A stretch of 64,000 nucleotides of DNA, from the NCBI GenBank assembly GCA_001599815.1, contig BCIA01000004.1, positions 3,808,082 to 3,872,081 of the forward strand, written 5' to 3'. This document shows positions 1-10,375 of the stretch, piece after piece. The translations under genes were made by a program, and so were the position numbers. The notes under the pieces were generated by a model. The model searched no databases, was not told the origin of the DNA, and worked only from the letters and a program-made list of their open reading frames with translations. Position 1 is the first letter of the stretch. Each line of letters begins with the position of its first letter. This DNA is from Furcasterigmium furcatum. Taxonomy: Eukaryota; Ascomycota; Sordariomycetes; Glomerellales; Plectosphaerellaceae.

Positions 1-1703
1 ACGTCGGCATCTACGCCCTCCTCCAGACCATATGTCTCATCTCCGTCATGGCTGTCGTCTTCGTCTGCACGCAGTCCATGATTGCGCAGACCGGCTCGGC
101 CCTGCACCAACGAGCGCTACAGACCGTCGTCGGCGCTCCCCTGCGCTTCTTCGGCGTCGTCGACGTCGGCACCGTCACAAATCTCTTCGCCCAGGACCTG
201 ACCCTCATTGACAATGAGTTGCCGCTCTCCCTTCTGAACTTTGCCCTCTCGCTGTTTTCGCTACTCGGCATGGCGGCCGTCATCACGACAGCGTCGCCGT
301 GGCTCGCGATAGCTTACCCCTTCCTGATCGGTATCGTCTACTACATCCAGCTCTTCTACCTGCGCACGTCCAGACAGCTCCGCCTCCTGGACCTGGAGAG
401 CAAAGCCCCCCTCTACGCGCACTTCATCGACACCCTCTCGGGACTCGTCACCCTGCGGGCGCTGGGACACATCGACGTCTCGGTGGCCACGAGCAACAGA
501 CTGCTCGACGCCAGCCAGAGGCCCGCGTACCTCCTGCCCATGGTGCAGCGGTGGCTCCAGCTCGTGCTGCGGCTCGTCGTCATGCTGCTCGCCGTCGGCG
601 TCGTCGCGCTCGCGACGCAGCTGCGCACCGACTCGGGCCTGACGGGCGCTACGCTGCTGACGCTCATGGGCTTCGGGGACATGCTGGCGACGCTCGTGCA
701 GTCGTACACCACGCTGGAGACGAGCATCGGGGCTGTCGCGCGGCTGAGGACGTTCAGTGCGACGACCGAGTCCGAGTCTCAGGGTGATGATGCCGCGGCG
801 CCTGGTGAGGAGTGGCCGCGGAGGGGCCAGGTCGAGATCCGAGGTGTGTCTGCGTCCTACCGTACATCAAGGGAGTCCCCCGAGGAAGCGGTGGCGCTCG
901 GGGACATCAGCCTGACGTTCAACGCCGGCGAGCGCGTCGCACTCGTCGGGCGAACGGGGAGGTAAGATGCATATGACCTTGACTTCAACGCGTATCCATT
1001 CGCTGACCTGAAGCATAGCGGCAAGTCGTCTATCATTCTTCTCTTGCTCCGTCTTCTTGACCCCCTGCGAGGCGGCGAGTCCGCGGGAAGCATCACGGTC
1101 GACGGCGTCCCCCTGGAGAAGATCCAACGTGACGTCGTGCGTCGTCGCCTCATCGCCATCTCTCAAGATCCCGTCTTCTTGCCCCCGTGCTCAAGTTCGA
1201 CACTTCGCAACAACCTCGATCCTTTCCGCGAGGCATCAGACCAAGACCTACTAGATACGATCAAGTTGCTCGGACTAGAGGTGCTGACGGACGAGCGGGA
1301 GCCCATAAGCGAGAGACAGCAAGAGCCTACCAGCCTCGACGGCAGTTTTGCGCCCGATTCCCTCAGCCAGGGCCAGAAGCAGCTCTTCAATCTGGCGCGA
1401 GCGGTGGTCAGGCGCCGCGTTCGGACCCGAGCCGGCGTGCATGGAGGCCTCCTGCTTCTGGACGAGGTATCGTCGAGCGTCGACTCCGACACGGAGGAGA
1501 AGATGTGGAAAATCATCGAGGACGAGTTTGATGGGTACACGGTCGTCATGGTGGCGCATCGACTGGACCTGGCCCTGAAGTGCGAGCGTGTCGTAGCCCT
1601 AGACGGTGGCCGGGTAGCTGAGAGCGGACGGCCGGAGGAGCTGCGGGTCCGGGACGGCGGGGTGTTCAAGGCGTTGCTGGAGGCGCGAGAGGCCATGTCG
1701 TGA
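1..1703 (+). CDS. ABC-C (MRP/YCF1-type) transporter, C-terminal half, 5' partial
   Basis: This is the C-terminal half of a multidrug-resistance/conjugate exporter of the ABC-C subfamily, expected in the plasma or vacuolar membrane. The frame is open from the first bases of the window, so the N-terminus lies off the left edge. Exons are <1-961 and 1019-1703; the 57-bp intron 962-1018 splits Walker A, and splicing restores GRTGSGKSS. The first exon carries hydrophobic helices of transmembrane domain 2. The second carries nucleotide-binding domain 2, with signature LSQGQ, Walker B LLLDEVSS and the H-loop VAHRLD. The order TMD2-NBD2 with a short C-terminal tail after SGRPEEL is normal for ABC-C proteins. 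Substrate cannot be read from the sequence. Family assignment is firm; the physiological role is not. Confidence 0.93.
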
Positions 1704-2758
1704 AATAGAAGGGGTCGTTTGCCTATGCATGTCCCGTTGTCGTATGAGCTTTCAATGGTGTCAATGCATGTTGTGGGATGTTGGGTATATGGCAAACCGA
1801 TATCTTGTTCATCGACAATGGGCAGAACAGGAATTCATTCATGGGTGATATCTCCGGGCTCGGAACACCGGACCGTGCCGGGTGGATCCCAAAGCACCGG
1901 CCCGGGGGATATCGGCGGCACCGGGGACAGGCCGTGACCCACAGGAAGCCCGGGAGTCGCCGGAACAAAGTAAAGAAGCCGCCAATTCCACTGTCAGCAA
2001 CCCGGTATCCTGGGGATGGCGTAGGTACTGGAAAGGGAAGCTTATTGGGTGGCCTACGGCTCATGGCCAGGGTCCCCACATCGGCGAGGATGGTGTGCGA
2101 ATCGACGGGGTTTCGGGGGCAGGAGCCAGTCATCAAGGCTACAAGGGATGAGGACCTGCCGACGAACCTATTTAGAATTCAGGGTGCCCGTTGGAGCTTA
2201 GCTCAGCCTCTAACACTGCAGGACGGCAGCCTGATGGCTGACCTCTGCGGGATGGGGTGTGGACGCCAACCATGCCCAGCCTGAGCCTAGCCTACTCGTG
2301 CTGAGGAGGAACCTGGGGGCCGTCTGCGGCTGTGATCTTGTACTACACACCTTGAGGAAATGAGCCTTGAGGCGTCTGCCAATCGCAACCCCAGACAGCC
2401 ACCAAAGAGCTTTTCTTGTCATCATGGGTGGCATATCTCAGCGAGCCTTGCGACTTCCAGACTCCCTGCATCTGTTGAAGAGGCGTGCTACCCGGAGTGC
2501 AAAGGCTTTGATTTATAGGGGCCTACTTCCTTTCCAGCTGCTCGATTAAAAGCTCGAAAAGCAAAGCACATTGTTCCCAGGCTTCCTTTACTGTTCGTCC
2601 CAGTCCTGATCGATACTATGTATGTTCCTTCTCGTGCGGTGTCTCCCTCGACCTGCTAGCTGACCTCACAGCGCTACTAGAATCCCGAACACCAGTTCCA
2701 ACGCCCGACGCGTCCCACGACCGCACTCAAGATTCTCCAAACCTCAAAAGACAGCAGC
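1704..2758. other. Intergenic, no gene seen
   Basis: About 1.05 kb between the ABC transporter and the next gene. Open frames here have no family motifs and use codons unlike the neighbours. It presumably holds the transporter 3'UTR and the promoter of the gene at 2759. I see no repeat or RNA gene. Confidence 0.6.
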
Positions 2759-3244
2759 ATGTTGTGCATTCGGAGCACCAGGTCGCAATGGTGCGATCTT
2801 CTCACCAACCAAATCACCGTCTGGGTCGTCTTCGCTCTCGTCCTCCCCGTCGCATGCGTCCTCCTCGGCATCGCAGTCCACGGCCAAGGCAGTAAGGGTC
2901 TCAAGGAAGACTTGGTATTCCACACCTTCCTTGGCCAGGCTCTCCTGCACTTCTTGTCATGCTACTTCGCCCTGGTCTGTGTCCTCCAGGATTCCGGGCA
3001 CGGCGCCGAGAGCCGCCGCATCCTCCCACGCTGGGGTCGCTCCCCTTTCCAACCCGCCAACGCTGTATTCTACGGGTCCATCCTACTCAGCGTCGCGACC
3101 GGAATCGCTGCACCGATCGCGTATGCCAGGGGCCCAGAATCGCGCAAGGAGGCATACGCCACCTGTCTGAATTTCGTATCGGTGGTCCTGTCGGTCGCGG
3201 CCACTGGCCTTTTGGCGATGAAAATGATTGTGAAAAACAAGTGA
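2759..3244 (+). CDS. Small four-helix membrane protein, unknown function
   Basis: A single-exon frame of 161 residues that I do not recognise as a named family. Four hydrophobic segments are visible at about residues 20-41, 58-78, 100-124 and 137-155, separated by short polar loops, so it is probably an integral membrane protein with both ends on the same side. The C-terminus is lysine-rich (KMIVKNK), which could be a cytosolic tail. No signal peptide cleavage site or catalytic motif is apparent. The start is the first ATG of the frame. Codon usage matches the neighbouring real genes, with C/G in the third position. It could be one half of a tetraspan-like fungal family, but I cannot name it. 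Confidence 0.7.
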   Translation: MLCIRSTRSQWCDLLTNQITVWVVFALVLPVACVLLGIAVHGQGSKGLKEDLVFHTFLGQALLHFLSCYFALVCVLQDSGHGAESRRILPRWGRSPFQPANAVFYGSILLSVATGIAAPIAYARGPESRKEAYATCLNFVSVVLSVAATGLLAMKMIVKNK

Positions 3245-4284
3245 TCGGCCGAAATGTTCCTGCGGCGGCTCTTGCAGGATCGAAAGCGGGAGGCGAGAAG
3301 CTGGAAGAAGCGAGCCAACTGAACCCCTGTCACCCTTGTCCAGCGGTGGACTCGAGGCCCCCTCGACACAACATCGCAGAACCTCGAGTACATCTTTGGT
3401 CCTGGCGGTCCCAATGAGAACCAGTCTGCCGCCCCTCATTAAGATCTCACCTCGCAGCGGTTTCAGATGAGGACGTTGTCTGTAGTATTAGGAATCTGTC
3501 GGATAGCAATAGATGATATATCACAGCAAAGTTGCGTTTTCCAATGCCGGACCACCCACCCCAGCCCACCACTTCAAACTGCGGGAAATTTGATATTTGG
3601 CGGGGACGGAGTACCGACGCGTCAATTGCGTGTTCTACAGTTATCATATGCCCTTCCCCTTTCCCTGTAGCCTCGTCCCTGCGCCAACTAGCTCACAAGC
3701 TCCGGCCAACTACACGGCCGCGCCTCGACTCCTCAGCTGCCGGCCCGGAAAAGGAGGGCGACATCAGAGTCCTTGTGGCCTGCAAAGTGCTGGGTATTTG
3801 CACTTTGACGCGGTTTGCCACAGCGTGCTGGTGGTGCCTGGACCTCGGGGGTATTCTTGGACGACGAAGCCCCAGGCTGTGTCTGTTTTGGCTGCCACTC
3901 GACCCCCATGATGCAGCAGTAGTCAAGCCGCCCGTGCCATCGGGACCTATCAGATTCTGGACTCACCCAGCCCATACCATGAGTACGTCAGGAGGCTTGC
4001 AGGCTGCTTGCGCATCTTGGCCGCGGACGGGCCAATGTCTTCGTCGCATTGCAGAGCCTGATTTGTGTTTGTGTAACACCGCGGAGATGGAAGCTGAGAC
4101 GTTCTGCCTTTTATATGCAGTTGCGGCGCCCCTAGATGTCTCTCCCTTTCTTTTACTTTGATCCTGCCGCTTCTGGCGCTTCCTCTTCACACTTGTCCTC
4201 CAACGTGATCATCACGGATCCCGAGTCAACAAGCCCCCTTAGTCACGCCACTTGCACTACCCGTCATACAACCAGTCTATTATA
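3245..4284. other. Intergenic, no gene seen
   Basis: About 1 kb with short low-quality frames only (for example 3532-4161, plus strand), which lack motifs and third-position GC bias. It likely contains the promoter of the gene starting at 4285. Confidence 0.55.
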
Positions 4285-5357
4285 ATGTCATCCGGACTTG
4301 ACTTATGGACTCGAACAACGTGGGGCGAGGAGGATCAGTCAAGAGTCGAAGCTTTGACCGAATTCTTTGGCTGGGGTATCCAGGATGGACGGACAAGTAA
4401 GTCTGCAACATTCATTCAGTATCAACGCTGGCAATACTGGCAGCGTCTAGTTCCCCTCCTCCTTCCCAGGTGCTGACACTCAAACGCAAACAACCAGCCC
4501 GCGCTATTCGTTGCCCACCCGGTAACACGTTCGAGGCGTCCAGGACCTTCGGAGGCTGCTGCAGCGCAGACGGCCGCGCGTGTAATCACAGAAAAGAGTG
4601 CACCGACAACACCGTCCACTGGGACGACGGCTATAGCAGTATATGGTGCGTCCTAGTTCAAGTCCTCCAGCCCCAACATACGGGTGGAAGTCGTGTCGCG
4701 CCCTGAGCTAATGTGTTTGCAAGTGGCACTGGCCATCAGTGCATAACTTCGACCATGTTTAACATCGGCCGCGAAAGTTCGCCCACGCTCATCCTCGCGT
4801 GCGGCACCATCAATGCGCAGACCGAAGTCTGGCGTCGGCTGCCTGCCGAGACCACGTCGGCCTCAACGTCCACCTCGAGCGAGCTGGCCACCTCGACCGA
4901 AACGGCCACGTCGATAGAGCCCACCATCTCAAGCACAGGGACTCCCGAAGACGATGAAGGTGGCAGCGGCAGCATGCCATGGATCGCTGGCGCCGTCATC
5001 GGGCCCATCGTTCTCATCATCGCCGTCGCCCTCGGCATCTGGTTCTACCGGCGGCGCCGCGCCAAAAGGGTTGGTGTGATGGCCTCAGACGGAGGCCCCG
5101 ACGAGCGCACGCCGGCCATGTCTCTGCAGTGGGCACAGCCTCCGGCGTCACCAGCCAAGTCCCCGCCCCAGGGAAGCCCCGGCTACACGCAGCCCGTCCC
5201 GGGAGGCGAGTTGGGCCACCAATATCCTAGCCACTTCTCGATGTACTCGCCGCACCACACAGGATCGCAGTCACCGCCACCAGCGCAGGTGCAGCGGCAA
5301 TCATACCAGGTTCCAGCATCCCCGCCACAGGAGATGTCCGCGGAGGCGAGGTACTAG
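4285..5357 (+). CDS. Single-pass Ser/Thr-rich membrane protein with Cys-rich ectodomain
   Basis: Three exons (4285-4396, 4498-4645, 4724-5357) give a 297-residue protein. Both introns are phase-consistent and have fungal branch points (CTGAC and gctaat). Residues about 35-115 form a cysteine-rich segment with the spacing C-PPG...GGCCS...RAC...ECT...SSIC...QC...AC, seen in a large uncharacterised fungal family. A Ser/Thr-rich stalk (about 129-170), likely O-mannosylated, is followed by one transmembrane helix (about 172-195), a basic stop-transfer RRRRAKR and a Pro/Gln-rich cytosolic tail. The layout recalls wall-stress sensors of the Wsc/Mid2 type, but the ectodomain differs. No N-terminal signal peptide is evident at the chosen ATG, so the start is the weakest part of the model. 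Confidence 0.75.
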
Positions 5358-5858
5358 TGAAGGATGAGAAGATGTCATGTCAGTACATGAGCGGGTGGTC
5401 TAAGGGGCTGTATTTATTGATGTTATTATTCGTTAGGGCTTATAGATATATCTTCTTTTTGCCATTGAATTCGTTGGGGGTTGCCTATGCCACCCCATCT
5501 TCTTTTCATGTTCATCCCATCATCTCCAGACCCTTGCCGAGCGAAAATATGCACTGGAGTTGGCAAACCGTCTGTGGAGCGCCGGTGTTGACGTTGTGCC
5601 GACGGAGAAGACAATCACAGCGTAACTGGCCCTTAGAACTATTCTTTGAGCTTGTACGACGTTTATTCGACGGATAGGTTGATTTCATTCAGCCGAATTG
5701 GTTCCGCTGGCTCCCTTTAGTCCACGCAGGTAAGGCGGATGGGGTCGGATGGCGCCAAATTGCTGGTCAAAGTGAACCTCAAACTCCTCAAGCTCGCAAT
5801 TGACTGGATCAAAAGAATGATTAAAGTATGCCTGAGTGAAATGAAAGCTTGGCTAAGA
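5358..5858. other. Convergent intergenic region
   Basis: About 500 bp between two convergent genes. It is AT-richer than the flanks, which fits 3'UTRs on both sides. No gene, repeat or structured RNA is apparent. Confidence 0.5.
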
Positions 5859-7305
5859 TTAGAAGTACGGGTCGTGGTCCCAGTCCTCCTCCCGTTTGGA
5901 GTTGCAAACCCACAGCTGCTGCGGATGGCTCTGAGACTTCCTCCACATGGCTTTCATGTCGACTCCTTCGGTCCTCGCGGCGTAAAACCATGCCTGTAAG
6001 CAGACGTACGGGACCTTCAGGCGCCCCTGATAACCGTCCTCGTCAGCGGCAAGGGGATCATCGCCGGCAACGCCGGATGGAGGCTCCCAGTCGGCATCGC
6101 AGGCCCAGACCCAGAAGACTGATTGAGGGAGGTCGGTGAGCTCGTTGACCTTCAGAAGGTCGGGATGTAGACATTCAGATGCTATCGCAATGAAGGTGTT
6201 GGTTAGGTAACCGCTGGTAACCGGGTTAATGATGGCGCGATGTTGTCTGAAGTGCCTAAAACATGGTGTTAGGCAAACAAGAAAGCTTTTTGATCGCATT
6301 CATCGAATCCACTTACTCCCTCATGCCCTTTAGGTCATTATCTTCAAAATCAGTTTGCGTCCAGACTGGTTTCCAGGAATTGATATAGGCTGGTTTTGGG
6401 CGACCGTCAAGAATACAAGAGGAGTCCTGGCCGGGAAAGTGAATCGATCTGGGCCCGGCCGTCTTCCAGATTGGCCTGTTGAGTGAAGTCTCGCCGTCAA
6501 AGATGTGATCCAAGCCCTCAAGTCTGTCCAGGGCCTTGTCCCACTCATCTCCAACGCGCTCGTTGACCTGTGCGGTTCTGTAGAAGAAGTATCCCCAGTA
6601 GAAGCCCCAGTAACGGTCATGATCAGGGGTAAGACGGGCAATCCAGGCAGGAGCCGGGGGCTCAATCTTCTCCCAGAAGGTAGAGATGGCACCTTTTTCT
6701 GTGGCATCCTTCAACTCTGTCGGCGAAAGCTTTTCGAGGGCAGAGACAATGATCCTCGCGTTGCGGCGTGCTAGTCTCTCAAGGGGTAACCGGACGGCTT
6801 CCCGGGCACGCTCGAGGTCATCTTGCCGTCCAGCCGCCTCGATCTGTGCCCGATACTGTCGGTCGAGGTCTTCGGAGTCCTCGGCGGGCCGCAGATCAGT
6901 GTAAACAATTTTCCAGGCGTCAATCGTTGTCATCTTCCGCCTGTATTCCCTCAGATACGAGGGTGAGGCGGCATCGTTGAGGACACCACCCGGGCTGATT
7001 TGGCCTGCGAACTTTTTCAGGAGCCGGTAGAGATCACCGCGGTAGTACGGACGGCCCAGAAGGGCGTCTCGACGGGTTGGGTCTTCACTTATTTCTTGGG
7101 GGTTCGCCAGAGCCATGGCCACCAGATCGACGCCTTGGGTACTTTTTTGGTGTTCGAGTCGTGCCTCCTCTTTCCAAACTCGATACCTCTCCTTGTCCCT
7201 TCGGGCTATGCTGGGTGGCGAGAGGTCAAAGTTCAGGGGCCACTTCAGCGGGTCGCGAGGCCGGCCGTTGCGGTCGACGGGCTTGTCGTTTGGACTCCAC
7301 GGCAT
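5859..7305 (-). CDS. Hypothetical soluble protein of 461 residues
   Basis: Two exons, 7305-6317 and 6255-5859, are joined across a clean 61-bp intron (GTAAGT donor, TTTTAG acceptor), restoring the junction GMREHFRQH. I do not recognise the family. The protein is hydrophilic and rich in Arg, Trp and acidic residues, with no transmembrane helix or signal peptide. The N-terminal 30 residues contain a PRDPLKWPL stretch, and a helical Arg/Glu-rich region follows at about 160-220. A longer frame extends upstream, but only from a non-ATG codon, so the ATG at 7305 was chosen. It is convergent with the surface-protein gene and adjacent to the thioesterase gene in tandem. No function is proposed. Confidence 0.72.
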
Positions 7306-7738
7306 ATCGCTGGCCGAAGTTTTGGGTGTCGATCGGAGGAGTGGCCCAGTAGTAGCGTAAATTGGTCGATACAAATGAAAACTGACCTTTGGTTTTTGAG
7401 AACCTGACGCAAAAGCACCGCAGGGCAGGGTGAGCTCTAAAAATACCTACTACTTTCGCTTATACCGTGATCAGGCCTACACCACTGGTAGATTAAGTCA
7501 CGACCCCATATCAACCATTTTACAGGGGTTCACTATAAATACGGGGCCTACAACGTCCAAGGGCCCTATACATATAGGGGGGATGTCTACTATAACTAAA
7601 GGTGGCCTATACCAAGGACGCCTGACTCAGTAGCCGGCGCCACAAGTAGGAGTTACAACTCCCAGTCGAGTCAATCAACGTTACGGTTGTCTGCAGCTAA
7701 CATCTTACACCAATATGACGAACAGGCTTTCCCAAGAA
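7306..7738. other. AT-rich spacer between tandem minus-strand genes
   Basis: About 430 bp, clearly richer in A/T than the surrounding coding sequence, with several short GGCCTAYA-type repeats (near 7474, 7546 and 7602). It contains the promoter of the 461-residue protein and the 3' end of the thioesterase gene. No coding potential is seen. Confidence 0.5.
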
Positions 7739-8705
7739 CTACATCATGATATCTCGGTGCCTGCCTAGAATGGGCAGGTCGGTATCAAAGAGCGCATGAA
7801 CGGCGTCCCACCCCCGGAGAAGCTGTACCACCGGTAGGTTCGCCTCTCTCACTGACTCAAAGGTGTGCATCTTTAAGCCGCTTGAGGGGGCGCTGCCGCC
7901 ATGTAGCTCCTTTAAGGTGATGTCGACTACCGCCTCCGTCGTGTCATCGTCGGCAACTTCGTCCTTGCGCTCGCTCGGCGTTGGGCCATGGCAAGAAAGG
8001 AAGGCTTGGACGGGGGTGATTGTGCGCCGGCCCTTCTTGAAAACCATGCGGGTGACTGCGGACGCGAGTACGCGAGGACCTTTGCTGGGTTGCTGCAGGG
8101 GCGCCATCTTCATGGCATCCCCAGCCTTCGAATCGGCTTCGGGAGTCTCAGGTTGATGCCGGTGGCCGGCTTCCACAAAATGAGTGACCATGTACAACCA
8201 CTTATCATCCCAGCTTGCCACTCTTGTCCACAGCTCATAGGCCTGCTGAGGTTTGATCTCTTTGCGGAAAACGCAGGCGACCGAACCGACCATCAAGTTG
8301 CAGCGCCCGTACTCTGTAGTCCCCAGGAACATCTGATTGAAGAGGAGTCCGCTGAGGTGAGCCCTCGCCATGTCGAGATCTGTGAAGTAGGTGGAGTTGG
8401 ATTTGTGCATGTTAAAGTCGCATTCGGAGGGAGGGGAGCGCGTTGTGAAGACGGCGGGGAGGAGGAGAGGGTGACTGGCGAGCTGTTTCCCGGATGGTGA
8501 TCTCGGGAGACGCCTGGACAAGGCCCAGAAGAACCGAACCTGTGGTTTGATCAGCGGCAGCCTCTGGCTGGTTTGTGCGTGTCACCGGTCCGGGAAGTTT
8601 GAATGATGGACTTACATGCCATATCAGCGGCAAAGTCTTGATACATAATGCGCCGAGGACACCGAGGAGCCAGTAGCGAATGTTCAAACTGAGGAGGTGG
8701 TACAT
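7739..8705 (-). CDS. THEM6-like hotdog-fold thioesterase, membrane-anchored
   Basis: Two exons, 8705-8616 and 8539-7739, are joined at a phase-0 76-bp intron (8540-8615) that restores WHVRFFWALS. The product has 296 residues. The N-terminal 30 residues form a hydrophobic anchor, followed by the conserved VRFFW segment of the THEM6/UPF0670 group. The hotdog domain carries HKSNSTYFTDLDMARAH, whose spaced polar/Asp residues correspond to the usual 4HBT active-site helix region. Such proteins are predicted acyl-CoA or acyl-ACP thioesterases of endomembranes; the substrate is unknown. An upstream in-frame ATG at 8801 exists, but the downstream ATG matches the family N-terminus better. It is divergent from an enoyl-CoA isomerase gene, which fits a role in acyl-lipid metabolism. 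Confidence 0.85.
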
Positions 8706-9147
8706 GATGTTGTCACCGGACGCTGCTCGTTGGACGTTGGTTTGAAGACAGCCAGCTCTTTGCTTGGTAGGGAGAAGCAACACTGGGTAAATGAATCGCA
8801 TGTGCTGGTGGAAGGGAAAATGAAATAGTTCGCCAATCTTTGATGACCGAATAGAAGAAAGGAATCATTCCTCGGCGCTGGGGATGGGGGACGGGGATGC
8901 TGCGGAACTTACAGCCAAGTCGCGAGGAGAATCGCCGCGGCTCGTCTCCAACATGGATGGGTACCGCGGCATTGAACCACCATCGAGGATATATGATGTT
9001 CTGATTCAGCGGCATGTTGCCTCGGGATGGAGTATTATTTAAAATGATGATCAAGGGGCTTGCTATCTGCCCATAGTAGATGTTGTCCATAGAGTCTATG
9101 TCACGTACGGTCACAAAAGCTGCTTGCGATCATCACCAACCTCCACA
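8706..9147. promoter_or_regulatory. Shared divergent promoter region (thioesterase / enoyl-CoA isomerase)
   Basis: About 440 bp separate the two divergent starts, so both promoters must lie here. I cannot identify a specific binding site. Confidence 0.5.
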
Positions 9148-10026
9148 ATGTCGCCCGAAGAAGCCGTCCAGATCGAGTATGATGGCAAGTTCGCCATCAT
9201 TACACTGAACAACTCAGCAAAGTTCAACGCTTTGACACAGAGTTCCTACTCCCGCATTGCAGGTCTGCTGCGCGAGGCTGATGCCAACAGCGACGTGGTT
9301 GTCACCGTGTTGATCGGAGAGGGGCAATTCTTCTCCGCGTACGTTGCCTGCCCAAACCGAATGCACGTGGATATCCTTTAGTTCAGTTCTGACCGTGAAT
9401 GCCACCGTTCTAGCGGTGCAGATCTCAAGGACAGTCCGCCGTCCATGGAGGAGATGGTGTCGCGCCCGTACTGGCTCCCTAAGCTGGTCAACAACAGCCT
9501 TGACGTTGCTCGGGCTTTCTACAGTCACTCGAAGATCCTCGTCACCGCACTGAACGGCCCCGTCATCGGCCTGTCCGCCGCTCTTATCTCTCACTCCGAC
9601 TTCATCTACGCCGTTCCGGATGCGTACCTCATGACGCCTTTCACATCTCTAGGCCTCGTTGCCGAAGGCGGTGCCAGCATCGCGTTCGTATCGCGGCTCG
9701 GCCTGGGCAAGGCGAACGAGGCCCTTATCCTCGGCCGAAAGATCCTGGTGGAGGAGCTTGTACAAGTCGGGTTTGTCAACAAGGTGTTCCCGGACAAGAA
9801 GGACTTCCGCGCCCGTGTCCTTGCACACGTCCACGACACGTTCGGGGATCACCTGGTCGGGTCGAGCATGCTTGGTACCAAGGCGCTTCTGCGTCGTCGT
9901 CTTGTTCGCGAACAGGATGAGGCGGCTCCTTTGGAGACATTTGGCGGGCTGGACCGTTTCTGCGAAGGAATTCCCCAGGCCGAGATGGCCAAGGTGATCT
10001 CTGGAACCAGGAAGCACCGGCTCTGA
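9148..10026 (+). CDS. ECI1: Peroxisomal delta3,delta2-enoyl-CoA isomerase (crotonase fold)
   Basis: Exons 9148-9338 and 9414-10026 give 267 residues; the intron splits the oxyanion-hole loop, which reads FFSAGADL after splicing. Crotonase features are the N-terminal LNNSAKFNAL strand/loop, the first oxyanion-hole motif SAGADL, the second at LNGPVIGLSA, and the LGLVAEGGAS segment typical of the fungal Eci1 branch, where a Glu acts as the base. The C-terminus HRL is the same tripeptide that yeast Eci1 uses as a peroxisomal targeting signal. The enzyme shifts double bonds of unsaturated acyl-CoAs so that they can enter beta-oxidation. Its length is normal. It sits between a thioesterase and a fatty-acid-type regulator, supporting a role in lipid breakdown. 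Confidence 0.9.
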
Positions 10027-10375
10027 AGACAGTGTGCTTCAGGTTTGGGGACTTCTACTCAACGCAATTTTCCAGTAGCTAGTACTACCATAAGACACGG
10101 CACTTCAAATCACTACTAAGCATTATACTGCTAGTCGTACGTAAACCCGAAGGCTTTCTAGATCTCCTCGTGCTAGGTTCCATAAAAACGTGAAGGGTGG
10201 GCCGGCCCGGTCCCTGCTCTTCAACTCGTGTGCCGAGGCACGACGCATCGTGTGGCACTTATAAATGAAGGTCCGCGGCACCCACCAGGAGCCGCGGCCC
10301 CGCCACTCGACCTGGATTGTTCCCACTTCGATTTTGCTCCCATCCATTGGTTCACGTTTCTTGTGGGTAGTTACA
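10027..10375. other. Promoter-sized spacer
   Basis: About 350 bp between the isomerase stop and the regulator start. No gene was seen; the regulator promoter is expected here. Confidence 0.5.

Noticed and set aside
1778..2284. A 168-codon frame between the ABC transporter and the next gene
   Set aside because: No motif, poor codon bias and no supporting splice structure.
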